64,000 nucleotides of DNA, taken from Leptospira meyeri. Lineage in GTDB: Bacteria > Spirochaetota > Leptospiria > Leptospirales > Leptospiraceae. Made by a program: the position numbers and the translations under genes. The stretch covers positions 1,830,001-1,894,000 of the forward strand of contig NZ_SORO01000001.1 in NCBI RefSeq assembly GCF_004368965.1, in the 5' to 3' direction. Positions 29,267 through 38,630 of the stretch are shown one piece after another. The notes under the pieces are model-generated. The model ran no database searches. It worked only from the letters and a program-made list of their open reading frames with translations, and was not told where the DNA came from. How positions within the stretch are numbered: position 1 is the first letter of the stretch; each line of letters starts with the position of its first letter.

Positions 29267-29540
29267 TTTTGTATCCATATCTCCATACTTAAGTTCCTTT
29301 CCAATATGACTCTTTATCATTCTTACTAAATCTTTCTATATCTTTACGGATTGTCAATGAACTTCAACAATCCTCATACCAACTCACAAATTTAGTTCGG
29401 TTGTTTGTTATTCATATAGATATAAAGCATAAAAAATATTTACAGATGATTTTGGATAAACATAAAGGAGATTGCCCAGGACAAGAAGAATATGGATATT
29501 CTTAACCCTTTAACAAAGCGACAAAACCTCAAAAACATTT
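29267..29540. other. Intergenic region with an orphan open frame
   Basis: 274 bases without a convincing gene. One plus-strand frame is open from about 29290 to the TAA at 29503-29505 and ends in KHKGDCPGQEEYGYS, but its only ATG (29446) gives 19 residues with no ribosome-binding site. It may be a gene remnant or chance. No hairpin terminator stands out. Confidence 0.35.
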
Positions 29541-29861
29541 TCACCTGTTATTGGTTAAATGAAAAATGCTGCCGTCACCATAAGTTTTTGTCACTTCTGC
29601 GATGATTACCTGGTATCCTTCATACCATTTAGAATACTGAGACTTCGCCAATTGATGATCTGAAAAAGTTTTTAGAGAAGACAAACCAAGATTGGTCTTA
29701 AAATAGTACACAACAGCCGTAGTCCCTTTTTCCAAATTCACCCAACTATCTTTTCCAAGATACTCTGGATGGTTTTCTACATAAGATTCAATCGAACGGT
29801 CTAAAGTTTCAAATTCCAAATCTGATTTTTTTTGCTTAAAAATAAAAGTAGCACTGATCAT
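29541..29861 (-). CDS. Small protein, possible dimeric alpha-beta barrel (ABM-like)
   Basis: 106 residues. The order of elements (strand MISATFIFKQK, helix FETLDRSIESYVENHP, strands SWVNLEKGTTAVVYYFK, helix SDHQLAKSQYSKWY, strand YQVIIAEVTKTY) matches a ferredoxin-like dimeric barrel as in antibiotic-biosynthesis monooxygenase-type proteins. There is no definite active-site motif, so the assignment is structural guesswork. It starts 2 bases after the MCP stop and is probably co-transcribed with it. Confidence 0.6.
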   Translation of the reverse strand: MISATFIFKQKKSDLEFETLDRSIESYVENHPEYLGKDSWVNLEKGTTAVVYYFKTNLGLSSLKTFSDHQLAKSQYSKWYEGYQVIIAEVTKTYGDGSIFHLTNNR

Positions 29862-29863
29862 AT

Positions 29864-31639
29864 TTATAACTTAAACAATGATAATTCTCGATTTAATTCT
29901 AAAATCAAGGAATTTAATTCAGCAGAAGATTTTGCTGTTTTTTCGGACATCATAGACAACTTTGCCGTATCATTTGCCAAATGATGAACCGATGAACTCA
30001 TTTCTTCATTTACTTTTTTTTGTTCTTCTGTTGCAAATGAAACTGAACTAGATCTGTTCACAATATTTTCTGATTGTTTACGAATTTCTTCTACTTCCGC
30101 AATTTGTTCTAAATTTGCTTCATTGACCTTATCAATACTACTGATAATGTCATTTACGCTTTCAGATAAATATTTGAATGTTTCATTGGCAGATTTAACG
30201 GATTCCACTGACAAACTTGTAGAGACAGACACTCGTTTGATTAAATCAGATATAGTTTTTGTGGAAAATGCTGTTCTTTCCGCTAGTTTTCCAACTTCAG
30301 AAGCAACAACAGCAAATCCCCTACCCATATCACCGGCCCTTGCTGCCTCAATAGAGGCATTTAACGCAAGTAAATTGACCTGTTCAGAAATTTCTTTTAT
30401 GATGGCTAAAATTTTACCAATTTCAATTGCATTTTTATCGACCTCTTCAATTGACTCAATTGTGGTAATGATAGATTTTGCACTTTTTGTTACTTCATTT
30501 TCAACAGAATCGGCCTTTTCTTTTGCATACAAAGAAACCTGTTTCAAACTTGAAGATAAAGTAAATAAATGGATGATTGATTCATTTGTTGAAGCTGTTA
30601 ATTTTTTCTGTTCTAACGCATCGGAATAAATTCCATTAATAGAGGATCCATTTTCTTCTAAAGCCGCAGCCACCTCTTCCAAAGATGCCGCTTGGATTTG
30701 TGAATGTTCCGCCGAATCACCAGACAAAACTTCCAAATTTTTAGCTTCTTCCTCTATTTTTACAGAATGATTTGTAATTGAAGTAATGAGTCGGTTTAAC
30801 TTTGTTTTTGCTTCCTCCAAATATACAGAAATCTGTCCAATTTCATTTCTTGTGCGATTCGCCTTAATTGTAGATCGTAAATCTCCATCGGCAAAATCTT
30901 TTAACATAGAAGATACATCTCGAATGGTTGCAGAAGTATTCCCTGTCAAATTCCAAAGAACAACAAACAATATTACGATCATACATAAAATAAAAAAACT
31001 TAACCCAATACAAATTGTTTCTAAATGAGTTTGATCAACCTGCGAACGAAACTGCGAATAAACATAAAATGCGAATAGAAAGTAACCAATGACAAAAGTT
31101 GAAAAAATAGGGAATAATAAATTTGCAAATAAACTCAAAGGAGGTAATGACAATTGGTTGTACACGTCATACAATTCCTTCTCAACCAAAACAAAAAATA
31201 AAGATGAAATTGCCATCGCAAGAATGATTCCAAGAAGGATAAAAAAACCAACCTCCCCGTAAGACTTAACTAAACCATAATGGTAAGCAAGAAACATCGT
31301 CAAAATAGGTCCACCAACGTTGGTTGATAATATGTTCATTGCTCCTGATTTGGAAAATCCACGAATAAACTTTAATTCTTTTTCTGTATAAATGATCCCT
31401 TCGGGTCTTCGCATTTGTTTTCGAAATTCCAAATTTTTGAAAAAAAAGAATAAGGCATGAAGCCCAATGATTGGTGGTGCCAAATAGATGAGAATTTTTA
31501 GAATCGATTCAAAATTTTCCAACCCAAATAATAGAAACATTCCGGTAAAAAAAATGAATGGATCAAGGTTTGTGAAGAGAAGATAGGAAACCATAAATCC
31601 AGATCTTTTCTGATTGGGTGAATGTCCTGATGGCGTCAT
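29864..31639 (-). CDS. Methyl-accepting chemotaxis protein with polytopic N-terminus
   Basis: 591 residues. Six or so hydrophobic spans in the first 235 residues replace the usual two-helix periplasmic sensor, so the signal is probably perceived in or at the membrane. A HAMP-like linker ([21 protein letters not shown]) precedes the signalling hairpin, whose tip [19 protein letters not shown] is the conserved CheA/CheW contact. An alternative ATG lies 15 codons in. CheW is encoded nearby on the same strand (32454-32933), separated by phoU. Confidence 0.92.
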   Translation of the reverse strand: MTPSGHSPNQKRSGFMVSYLLFTNLDPFIFFTGMFLLFGLENFESILKILIYLAPPIIGLHALFFFFKNLEFRKQMRRPEGIIYTEKELKFIRGFSKSGAMNILSTNVGGPILTMFLAYHYGLVKSYGEVGFFILLGIILAMAISSLFFVLVEKELYDVYNQLSLPPLSLFANLLFPIFSTFVIGYFLFAFYVYSQFRSQVDQTHLETICIGLSFFILCMIVILFVVLWNLTGNTSATIRDVSSMLKDFADGDLRSTIKANRTRNEIGQISVYLEEAKTKLNRLITSITNHSVKIEEEAKNLEVLSGDSAEHSQIQAASLEEVAAALEENGSSINGIYSDALEQKKLTASTNESIIHLFTLSSSLKQVSLYAKEKADSVENEVTKSAKSIITTIESIEEVDKNAIEIGKILAIIKEISEQVNLLALNASIEAARAGDMGRGFAVVASEVGKLAERTAFSTKTISDLIKRVSVSTSLSVESVKSANETFKYLSESVNDIISSIDKVNEANLEQIAEVEEIRKQSENIVNRSSSVSFATEEQKKVNEEMSSSVHHLANDTAKLSMMSEKTAKSSAELNSLILELNRELSLFKL

Positions 31640-31683
31640 AGAGATGGAAATTAATTCCCTTCTATTTCGTTTGTCAATTTATT

Positions 31684-32400
31684 TTAAGGAAATTGAGAGG
31701 CTTTTGTTTTTACGTTTTCTAAATGGCGGATATCTTTTCCGGTATTGAGACGTACAAGTTCTTCAGCCACGTTTACCGCATAATCACCTAACCTTTCTAA
31801 GGCGAGAATAATACGATATACATCAGCAAATTCTTGTTTTTCCATATCAGGAACAGATCGATACTTTTGGAAGGCTTGGTCACAAAGTGCATTTAGCTCG
31901 TCTTCTAAGGAATTGACACTACCCATAAATCTTTCTTTTTCTTCCACGAGAGATTCAATGGCCATACCAGCAAGAGTGGTCACGCGGGATAAAATCAATG
32001 TCATAGGTTCTTCATTTTTGAATAAACCTTTGCGAATGGTTTTATGTCGAAATACATCCGCACAGTTGACCACCTGGTCCCCCATCCGTTCCATATTCCT
32101 TGTGATCCGAATGGCGGAAAGTGCAAACCGAAGGGGATCTTTTTTCAAAACAATATCATTGTCTACATCACCCATTCCGAGGATGTTACGGTTACTCACC
32201 GCTTCCAAAATGGCATTTTGGGAAAGGTTGTCATTTTCCTTTTCTAAATCATCAATGAGATCGTCACGTTCCACAATCCGTTCCGCTTGTGCATAATCAT
32301 CTGCTTCCAAAGCTTCACTTAAGAGAATCACCTGTTCCAAAACAAGCTCTGCCATGGAATACAAATTCTTTCTTAAATAGTAAAACTTCGAGATTATCAT
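31684..32400 (-). CDS. phoU: Phosphate signalling protein PhoU
   Basis: 238 residues, normal length. It has two PhoU three-helix repeats; the metal-binding motifs are visible as [18 protein letters not shown] (repeat 1) and [17 protein letters not shown] (repeat 2), both of the E-R-x-x-D type. PhoU restrains PhoR and PstSCAB phosphate uptake. No pst or pho genes flank it; it sits between an MCP and cheW genes, with gaps of 44 and 53 bases. Confidence 0.93.
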   Translation of the reverse strand: MIISKFYYLRKNLYSMAELVLEQVILLSEALEADDYAQAERIVERDDLIDDLEKENDNLSQNAILEAVSNRNILGMGDVDNDIVLKKDPLRFALSAIRITRNMERMGDQVVNCADVFRHKTIRKGLFKNEEPMTLILSRVTTLAGMAIESLVEEKERFMGSVNSLEDELNALCDQAFQKYRSVPDMEKQEFADVYRIILALERLGDYAVNVAEELVRLNTGKDIRHLENVKTKASQFP

Positions 32401-32453
32401 GTTTGTTTTATTGAGTCTTCAGTATAAGAAAATTTTATCACTGTTATTTCCGA

Positions 32454-32933
32454 TCAAACAGTTGCAAGCTCAGTTATCTCTTCCACGGTTAAGATTTTTT
32501 CGATATCAATGAGGATGATGAACCGATTGTCTTTTTTGCCCACCCCTGTGATGTATCTTGAAGAAATTCCTTTGACCGAAGGTGGAGGTGGGTCCACTTG
32601 GTTTGCTGGAAAATGAACCACATGAGAAACCTTGTCTACAATCACACCAATGGACTTTCCAGAAACATTGATGACAATGGCTCGGTCGGCTGCACTATCC
32701 GTGGTATTTTTTATATTGAGGCGTTTTGCTAGATCAATCATCCGAACCACTTTGCCACGAATGTCCATAATTCCTGCGAAGAAACTTTTAGACTGTGGAA
32801 CACGGATTAGGTTGGTGATTTTGACAATTTCTTCGACAATGGTGATGGGAATTGCATATTCTTCATCGCCCAAATTGAATATAATGTACTGCTCATGAAT
32901 GAATTGGTTTGCCGATGATGTTTCTTTTGCCAT
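32454..32933 (-). CDS. cheW: Chemotaxis adaptor CheW
   Basis: 159 residues, a single CheW domain. Key segments are [45 protein letters not shown] and the later [13 protein letters not shown]. It links chemoreceptors to CheA. No cheA lies in the window, so this may be an extra adaptor serving the MCP encoded 0.8 kb downstream. It starts 29 bases after the preceding gene. Confidence 0.93.
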   Translation of the reverse strand: MAKETSSANQFIHEQYIIFNLGDEEYAIPITIVEEIVKITNLIRVPQSKSFFAGIMDIRGKVVRMIDLAKRLNIKNTTDSAADRAIVINVSGKSIGVIVDKVSHVVHFPANQVDPPPPSVKGISSRYITGVGKKDNRFIILIDIEKILTVEEITELATV

Positions 32934-32962
32934 ATCACTTTTCTACAATTTTTGAACTACGT

Positions 32963-33700
32963 CTAGAAGTAGACGCAGCCGTTATAGAAAAAATATGAAC
33001 CGAAACTAAGAAATGACAACACTTTTGTCATTAAGACAGAACGTTTTCTGACAAGAAAATCCAGTAGCCCAGCAGTCATACCAAGGACCCCAAGGGTCAG
33101 CCCTAATACGACATAATCATAATACAAATAATAGACTAAACATCCAAATCCGACGCCCATACAGACATCTTGTAAATCTCCCCAGACCCGTCGCTTAAAA
33201 CGCAACCAGAGCGATCCTCGGGCCTCTCTTGCCTCACGTCTTCGTCTTCTCCAACGTTGGAACCGAGTTTCGCGAACTATCCCAAAAATAGAATCATAAC
33301 GGGTAGAAGGAAAAAGTGCAGATTCGAAAGGAAGTTTTGATGATCGACCTTTCTCTTGGGCATCGTGGGTAAAAGGGGGAAAAATTTCGTACGCCCCTCC
33401 AATACACGCAAGCATGTCTTTATCAGGAAGGGTACTAAAGTATTCGCGAAAAGGCCAAATCTTTCGAAAGACGGGATAAGCTCGGCCAGAAGTGATATCC
33501 TTCTCACCTTGTACAGTGCCGTTTTTGACGGTAGCACCATACATACGTCCCTTTTCTTCTTTGATTTCTACAGCTAACCGAACGAGTCGTTCGTGAAAGT
33601 TGAACTCTGCCTCCAGGACATCCCCGAGAGGAGTTTCCATGGTAAATGCTCGGATGAAACCGGGTGTGCGGGGTTTCTGTTTCCTCCAGACTTGTTTCAT
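32963..33700 (-). CDS. Conserved membrane protein, function unknown
   Basis: 245 residues. The N-terminal 170 are soluble and contain a very basic stretch (RFQRWRRRRREAREARG); two or three hydrophobic spans follow (DVCMGVGFGCLVYYLYYDY, VLGLTLGVLGMTAGLLDFL, VLSFLSFGSYFFYNGCVYF). I know no family for it. It lies between the small ribosomal-type gene and cheW, on the same strand. Confidence 0.6.
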   Translation of the reverse strand: MKQVWRKQKPRTPGFIRAFTMETPLGDVLEAEFNFHERLVRLAVEIKEEKGRMYGATVKNGTVQGEKDITSGRAYPVFRKIWPFREYFSTLPDKDMLACIGGAYEIFPPFTHDAQEKGRSSKLPFESALFPSTRYDSIFGIVRETRFQRWRRRRREAREARGSLWLRFKRRVWGDLQDVCMGVGFGCLVYYLYYDYVVLGLTLGVLGMTAGLLDFLVRKRSVLMTKVLSFLSFGSYFFYNGCVYF

Positions 33701-33741
33701 AACAAATCTATCGGAGGAAACATTAAGTCACTGAAGAAAGA

Positions 33742-33834
33742 TTATTTCTTCTTTTTGTGTCTGTTGGCTCTGCGTTTTTTCTTACGTTTGTGGGTTGCGA
33801 TTTTTCTACGCTTTCTCTTTTTTCCGGAAGGCAT
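33742..33834 (-). CDS. 30-residue basic ribosomal-type protein (AURKAIP1/COX24, bS22-like)
   Basis: A 30-codon gene starts at ATG 33834 and ends with TAA at 33742-33744. The product begins MPSGKKRKRRKIATHKRKKK and ends in RANRHKKK; over half its residues are Lys or Arg. This matches the short AURKAIP1/COX24-domain proteins of many bacteria, related to small-subunit protein bS22. It is preceded by a strong Shine-Dalgarno sequence (AAGGAGGAAGG, about 33835-33846) directly before the ATG. It sits 37 bases after the guanylyltransferase stop. Its small size makes it easy to miss. Confidence 0.8.
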   Translation of the reverse strand: MPSGKKRKRRKIATHKRKKKRRANRHKKKK

Positions 33835-33871
33835 TCCTTCCTCCTTATATCAAGCCTGTTCTGTCAAATTT

Positions 33872-34942
33872 CTAGTCGAGGTACTTTTGTAAAACTTTAT
33901 TTTTCCTCATTGTGGATAACATGGCTTTGATATCACCCACTCCATCACGAGAAGTGACAAGAAGGACATCTGGTTCTTCCACAACTATGAGATCTTTCAC
34001 TCCAAGAAAGGCTATTAGCTCCTTCTGGACCGAAGAAATATTTCCTGAAGCCTTATGGTAGAGCACTTCTTTTCCTTGGTGGTGGTTCTTTTCTTTATCA
34101 CCTGGTAAAATTCTCTCGAGCGACATCCAAGACCCTACATCATCCCAATTGAAGGTTGCTTCCACCATTCGGATCCGATTGGATTTTTCCATAATGGCAG
34201 TATCAATCGCCTCAGAGGGAAGCATTTGGAATGCGGTTTTTAAATCCCCAAAACTCTTAAATGGAAATCCATTTTTAAGTGGTCCTAAAATATGAGGCGC
34301 GTGGCGTTCCAATTCAGAAAGAATTGTTTCTATGCGAAAAAGGAAAATACCTGGGTTCCAATAAAAATTCTTCTTTTTAATATATTTTAGAGCAGTTTTA
34401 AAATCTGGTTTTTCAAAAAAGGCCTTTACCGTATAACCAACATCAGTCGGCTTACCAGTACTAATATAACCGTAACCTACTTCCGGACGGTTTGGTTTGA
34501 CACCCAAAAGAACCATGCCATTTTCAGTTTCGTATAAGGCCTGTTCAATGGTTTTGGTAAATTCCTTGATAGGATCTATAAAAGCATCTGCAGATAATAC
34601 GATTAAGTTTGGATTTCCGAATTTTTTCTGGAAGTAAAGGGCCGAAAGAGCAATGATGGGAGCTGTGTTTTTTCCCTCTGGTTCTAAGATGAAATTTGTA
34701 GAAGGAAACTTAGGATCTTTTTTGAGGATCTCCGCTTTTAAGTTGGCATTTGTTCCAATATAAATTCGATCAAGAGAAGTGATGGTGAGTGCGCGGTCAA
34801 TGGTCTCACGTAAGAGGGTTTTATTGGAATAAACTTTCTGAAGTTGTTTTGGGGAATTGGTTCGGGAGCGAGGCCAAAACCGCTCTCCCTTTCCACCAGC
34901 CATGATGAGGACAACCGGGGATTCTTTAGGTAATTTTGCCAT
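33872..34942 (-). CDS. manC: Mannose-1-phosphate guanylyltransferase
   Basis: 356 residues, the single-domain form without the phosphomannose isomerase half. The nucleotide-binding signature [20 protein letters not shown] lies near residues 14-33, followed by [23 protein letters not shown] and FNWDDVGSW. It makes GDP-mannose from GTP and mannose-1-phosphate for polysaccharide or glycan synthesis. It lies 52 bases downstream of hfq in the same direction. Confidence 0.93.
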   Translation of the reverse strand: MAKLPKESPVVLIMAGGKGERFWPRSRTNSPKQLQKVYSNKTLLRETIDRALTITSLDRIYIGTNANLKAEILKKDPKFPSTNFILEPEGKNTAPIIALSALYFQKKFGNPNLIVLSADAFIDPIKEFTKTIEQALYETENGMVLLGVKPNRPEVGYGYISTGKPTDVGYTVKAFFEKPDFKTALKYIKKKNFYWNPGIFLFRIETILSELERHAPHILGPLKNGFPFKSFGDLKTAFQMLPSEAIDTAIMEKSNRIRMVEATFNWDDVGSWMSLERILPGDKEKNHHQGKEVLYHKASGNISSVQKELIAFLGVKDLIVVEEPDVLLVTSRDGVGDIKAMLSTMRKNKVLQKYLD

Positions 34943-34994
34943 AGGGTTTGGAACCAGAATTTAGCAAGCGAAACAGAGGAAAACCAGAAAAGTC

Positions 34995-35246
34995 TTAGAC
35001 CCCTCCCGCTTCCTTCGGTGCATCATCGCTGTGGAGTTTGATTGGTTTTGCCGGGATGATGGTAGAAATGGCGTGTTTGTACACCAAATTCTGTTTGTTA
35101 TCGTTTTCTAAGATGATTGTGAAGTTGTCAAAGCTGACAACCTTTCCTTTCAGCGGAACTCCGTTTAACAAGTAAATGGTGAGATCGATTTTCTCCTTTC
35201 TTGCTGTATTTAGAAGTTGGTCTTGGATATTATTTTTTGCCGACAT
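34995..35246 (-). CDS. hfq: RNA chaperone Hfq
   Basis: 83 residues. The Sm1 motif ([22 protein letters not shown]) and Sm2 ([17 protein letters not shown], with the YKHAIST signature) are complete, followed by a short acidic tail. The hexamer binds small RNAs and AU-rich mRNAs. Gene order miaA-hfq, 21 bases apart, is the classical bacterial arrangement. Confidence 0.96.
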   Translation of the reverse strand: MSAKNNIQDQLLNTARKEKIDLTIYLLNGVPLKGKVVSFDNFTIILENDNKQNLVYKHAISTIIPAKPIKLHSDDAPKEAGGV

Positions 35247-35267
35247 TGGACATCCCGAGTGATTTCT

Positions 35268-36158
35268 CTATATTTTATCTATATTTGTATACAGTTGGAC
35301 AGCGGCTTCGAAGGAAATGGGCGAAAGTAATGGATCTTTTTTGAACCAAGTGATCTGTCGTTTCGCATAATTTCTATGGCTTTGGGCCAACTGCTCAATG
35401 AATGTATTACTGTCGATGGTTCCATTTAAGAAAGCAAGCGCAAAATTGTAACCTAAGGTTCGTAGGCCTGGACAGTCAGGTCCATATCTAGAAACTACTT
35501 CTTTAGTCTCCGCTAACATACCCGTGGTGATCTCTGTAACTCGCCGATTGATCCTATCATAGAGAATGTCACGGGGCCAGTCCAACCAATGCCCAATCAA
35601 TTGGACATCTGGGCATTCACTTAAATACCCCCCTACTGTTTCTTTGGAAACTTCGGACCACAAAACACCAGTGAGTACGACTTCCAATGCTCTTTTGATT
35701 CTATAGCCATCTTGGGGAGACAAGGAGGTAAGGGCTTCTGGATCTTTGGAAAATAGTTCTTGCCTTGCTTCTTCAAGTGTAAGCTCGAAAACATAATCTT
35801 TGGTTTCTTTGGGTACATTTGGTACGGGATACATTCCCAAAAGAAAGGCACGAAGGTAAAATCCAGTTCCTCCAACGAGAAAAGGAATTTTCCCTCTGGA
35901 TCTGATGTCATTTATGGCGTTGCGGGCCCAAATTGAGAACTGACTCGCATTGAGGGATTCGTCTGCGTTTAAAAAACCGATAAGCCAATGGCGAATGTAA
36001 GAAGATTCTTGGGAACTGGGGGCCGTTGTGCCTACCGGTAGATCCCGGTAGACTTGGCGTGAGTCAAAAGAAACAATTTCGAAACGTTTGGGGTCTAGGA
36101 CCTGAGTGAGGGCTGTCTTTCCAGAACCGGTGGGGCCACCAAGGACGGGGAGGATCAC
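35268..36158 (-). CDS. miaA: tRNA dimethylallyltransferase
   Basis: 296 residues. The P-loop GPTGSGKTAL is at residues 7-16, catalytic Asp lies in VSFDSRQVYRDLPVGT, and the substrate loop GGTGFYLRAFLLG and C-terminal KRQITWFKKD are typical. MiaA adds the isopentenyl group to A37 of tRNAs reading UNN codons. Its start overlaps the FYDLN-protein stop by 4 bases, and hfq follows. Confidence 0.95.
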   Translation of the reverse strand: MILPVLGGPTGSGKTALTQVLDPKRFEIVSFDSRQVYRDLPVGTTAPSSQESSYIRHWLIGFLNADESLNASQFSIWARNAINDIRSRGKIPFLVGGTGFYLRAFLLGMYPVPNVPKETKDYVFELTLEEARQELFSKDPEALTSLSPQDGYRIKRALEVVLTGVLWSEVSKETVGGYLSECPDVQLIGHWLDWPRDILYDRINRRVTEITTGMLAETKEVVSRYGPDCPGLRTLGYNFALAFLNGTIDSNTFIEQLAQSHRNYAKRQITWFKKDPLLSPISFEAAVQLYTNIDKI

Positions 36159-36658
36159 TCCTCTTCCTCGGCTACGACCTCCTCTTCTTCGGTCTCTTCC
36201 AATTCTTCTGTTTCTTCCATGAGTTCATCATCTTCTAGAACTGGCTCTTCCTCTTCATCCACTTCGTATTCCGAACTGCGGATGGCCGCCATTCGTGATT
36301 TGATGGCTGGTTTTGCCAATTGGTCTGCACCACATTTAGGGCATTTTTTTTCCGGTTTGTACAAATCGTAAAACTTCGTTCCACATGAATAACAACTGAA
36401 TTTTTTGCCGAGAGGGTTGTTAGGATCAATTTTGACAGCTGGGGCCTTGGCCACAGGTGCCGGTTTTTCCTTTACCACGGCTGCAGTTGTTTTGGGGGCA
36501 GGTACGGCTTTCGCCTTAGTTGCCGGAGTTTTTGCTCCAACGACTGCCTTTTTTTTGTCTTCCTTCGGGGAAGCGGACTTAGCGTCCTTGGTTTTTTCTT
36601 TGGCCACCGCTTTTTTCTTGGGCGGGGCCTGCTTCTTGACTGCTTTTTTTGCGACCAT
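36155..36658 (-). CDS. FYDLN-type zinc-ribbon protein with basic and acidic low-complexity arms
   Basis: 167 residues. The first 75 are Lys/Ala/Pro-rich, like histone-like tails. The core has LGKKFSCYSCGTKFYDLYKPEKKC followed by PKCG: two CxxC pairs of a zinc ribbon and the FYDL motif of the TIGR02300-type family. The last about 45 residues are nearly all Glu and Asp. The role is unknown; nucleic-acid or ribosome association is plausible from charge and from its position at the head of the miaA-hfq run. Confidence 0.8.
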   Translation of the reverse strand: MVAKKAVKKQAPPKKKAVAKEKTKDAKSASPKEDKKKAVVGAKTPATKAKAVPAPKTTAAVVKEKPAPVAKAPAVKIDPNNPLGKKFSCYSCGTKFYDLYKPEKKCPKCGADQLAKPAIKSRMAAIRSSEYEVDEEEEPVLEDDELMEETEELEETEEEEVVAEEEE

Positions 36659-36762
36659 AAACGTACTTTTGACAGTTTTGGAAATCCCCTCTCGGGGACA
36701 ACCTTTTTGAAATTGGACGGTTTTCTCCTGGATGAAAATTAATGAAAAGTTTTTTTTTTCCT

Positions 36763-37542
36763 ATGACCCAATTAAGTGTCAATGTCAACAAGATCGCCAC
36801 TCTCCGCAATTCCCGTGGTGGATCCATTCCAAGTGTCATTCAAATTTCAGAGATTATCTTGGATGCAGGTGCTCACGGCATCACCATCCACCCGAGAGAG
36901 GACGAAAGGCATATCACCAAACAAGATGTATTCGAAATTCAGAATTTTCTAAATTCTTACAATGCCAAAATAGCCAAAAATGGATTTCCAAAAAAAGAAT
37001 TCAATATTGAAGGCGAACCAAGTGAACGTTTTCTGAATCTAGTTCTAAAAGCAAAGCCCGACCAAGTGACCCTAGTGCCGGTCAAACCGGGGGAAATTAC
37101 CTCAGACCACGGGTTTGATCTAAAAAACAAAACAGTGTTCCAAACTTTAAAACCAATGGTAAAACGATTCAATGACGAAGGGATCAGGGTTTCTTTGTTT
37201 ATGGAAGCAGAATTTGTTGGATATCCGCTTGTCAAAGAACTCGGAGCCGAACGAATTGAACTCTACACTGGGCCATTTGCCTATGCTTATGACAAATCTC
37301 CGGAAGAAGGTGCCAAAAGTTTCCCAATTTATGAAAAGGCAGCCATCGAGGCAAACAAACTGGGATTAGGTGTAAATGCAGGCCACGACCTGGATACTAA
37401 TAATTTACAACTGTTTTCCAAACTTCCCTACTTAGCAGAAGTGTCCATTGGACACAGGCTTGTCAGCCAAAGTCTTGTGGATGGAATGGAAAAAACCATC
37501 AAAGACTATCTTAGAGCTCTTTCGCAAGGAAACGAAGTTTAG
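36763..37542 (+). CDS. pdxJ: Pyridoxine 5'-phosphate synthase
   Basis: 259 residues from ATG 36763, giving the usual start MTQLSVNVNKIATLRNSRGG; the in-frame ATG at 36742 adds seven atypical residues. PdxJ motifs are HGITIHPREDERHI, NIEGEPSE, QVTLVPVKPGEITSDHG, RIELYTGPFAYAY and GLGVNAGHDL. It condenses 1-deoxyxylulose-5-phosphate with aminoacetone phosphate in vitamin B6 synthesis. Its last 32 bases overlap the convergent TPR lipoprotein gene. Confidence 0.95.
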   Translation: MTQLSVNVNKIATLRNSRGGSIPSVIQISEIILDAGAHGITIHPREDERHITKQDVFEIQNFLNSYNAKIAKNGFPKKEFNIEGEPSERFLNLVLKAKPDQVTLVPVKPGEITSDHGFDLKNKTVFQTLKPMVKRFNDEGIRVSLFMEAEFVGYPLVKELGAERIELYTGPFAYAYDKSPEEGAKSFPIYEKAAIEANKLGLGVNAGHDLDTNNLQLFSKLPYLAEVSIGHRLVSQSLVDGMEKTIKDYLRALSQGNEV

Positions 37543-38518
37543 AATACTGAGGGTCTTGCTCCAAAAGTAATTTTGCTGCCCTTTCCAAAGCGAGGGCCAA
37601 TTGCCCTTCCAGTTTTCCTTTTCGTTTTGCCGACTGGATTTCAGATAAAAAACTACGAAGGCCTTCTCTTCCTTGCAATTCGTTTCCAGATAAAGAAGCA
37701 AGTTTAACTTTTTTCCATGCCTCCGTGATCGGAGCACCAGGCCTTAATGTGGTTCCAATTTGAGGAGCTCCTGCCTCGGTTCCGAGAGAAGAACTAACGG
37801 ACACGACTCCAGCACTTGCACCGACGGCCTCTTTAGCTGATTCTCCTCGATGGTAACTGGCCGTGTCCCAAATGCGAGAAAATGGATCAGACTTCATCTG
37901 ATCAGCGTAAAGACGTTCTTTATAAGAAGAAGAGGATTGGAGGATTTCCTTTTGGACAAGTGATTTGTCACTTGCACTTAGGCTTTGGAAACAATCGGCG
38001 AGGACTCCCCGACGGAGACTGTCCTTTGTGAGAACACCTCGTTCGGCCAAAAAAAGGAAAGATTCCGGTTTTGGCAGTTTGTTTTCCTGACAAAGTTTTT
38101 GGGTTTCTGTAAATACCGCAAAAACTTCTCCATCATAAGAATGGGCCTTTAAATCTGATAAATTCCCTGATTTTTCGGCAGAAATTCGTAACATATTTTT
38201 ATAAAGGCTGTCGTTTGGATTTTTTTCTAGAGCCTTTCTAAAAGCAGTGTAACTCTCTGCATAATTGCCTCGGTGGTATTCAAGTAATCCCCAAGTATAA
38301 CACAGATATCCGTCATCGGTATCACGGGTCCGGCAAACGTATCTTAGTCGAGACATAGCGTCTTCTTTCGATTCGGAGGTATCCCATACATCAAGAAGTA
38401 CCTCTTCCAAGAAGATTAGAGTTTCCAAACTGTACGGATCTCGGGTTGGGTTCTTCTGAGGATCTGTTGTACAAAACCCAAGGGAAAGAGTAAAAATCAG
38501 GACAACGAAAGCACGCAT
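37511..38518 (-). CDS. TPR-containing putative lipoprotein
   Basis: 335 residues. The leader MRAFVVLIFTLSLGFC ends in a lipobox, giving mature Cys16. Two TPR-like units follow (LCYTWGLLEYHRGNYAESYTAF, then RKALEKNPNDSLYKNML), and the rest is helical with no known motif. The C-terminus overlaps pdxJ head-on. It diverges from the CtpA-like gene across 112 bases. The function is unknown. Confidence 0.75.
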   Translation of the reverse strand: MRAFVVLIFTLSLGFCTTDPQKNPTRDPYSLETLIFLEEVLLDVWDTSESKEDAMSRLRYVCRTRDTDDGYLCYTWGLLEYHRGNYAESYTAFRKALEKNPNDSLYKNMLRISAEKSGNLSDLKAHSYDGEVFAVFTETQKLCQENKLPKPESFLFLAERGVLTKDSLRRGVLADCFQSLSASDKSLVQKEILQSSSSYKERLYADQMKSDPFSRIWDTASYHRGESAKEAVGASAGVVSVSSSLGTEAGAPQIGTTLRPGAPITEAWKKVKLASLSGNELQGREGLRSFLSEIQSAKRKGKLEGQLALALERAAKLLLEQDPQYSKLRFLAKEL

Positions 38519-38630
38519 GGCACCGTCTATGTTATAGGTGTGTCCTAGATTTGTCCCGATTTTTTTTGAGTTGCATGGACTGGAAAATCGGAAATTCTTA
38601 GGATAATCTATCCACTTTACGAGAGATCCC

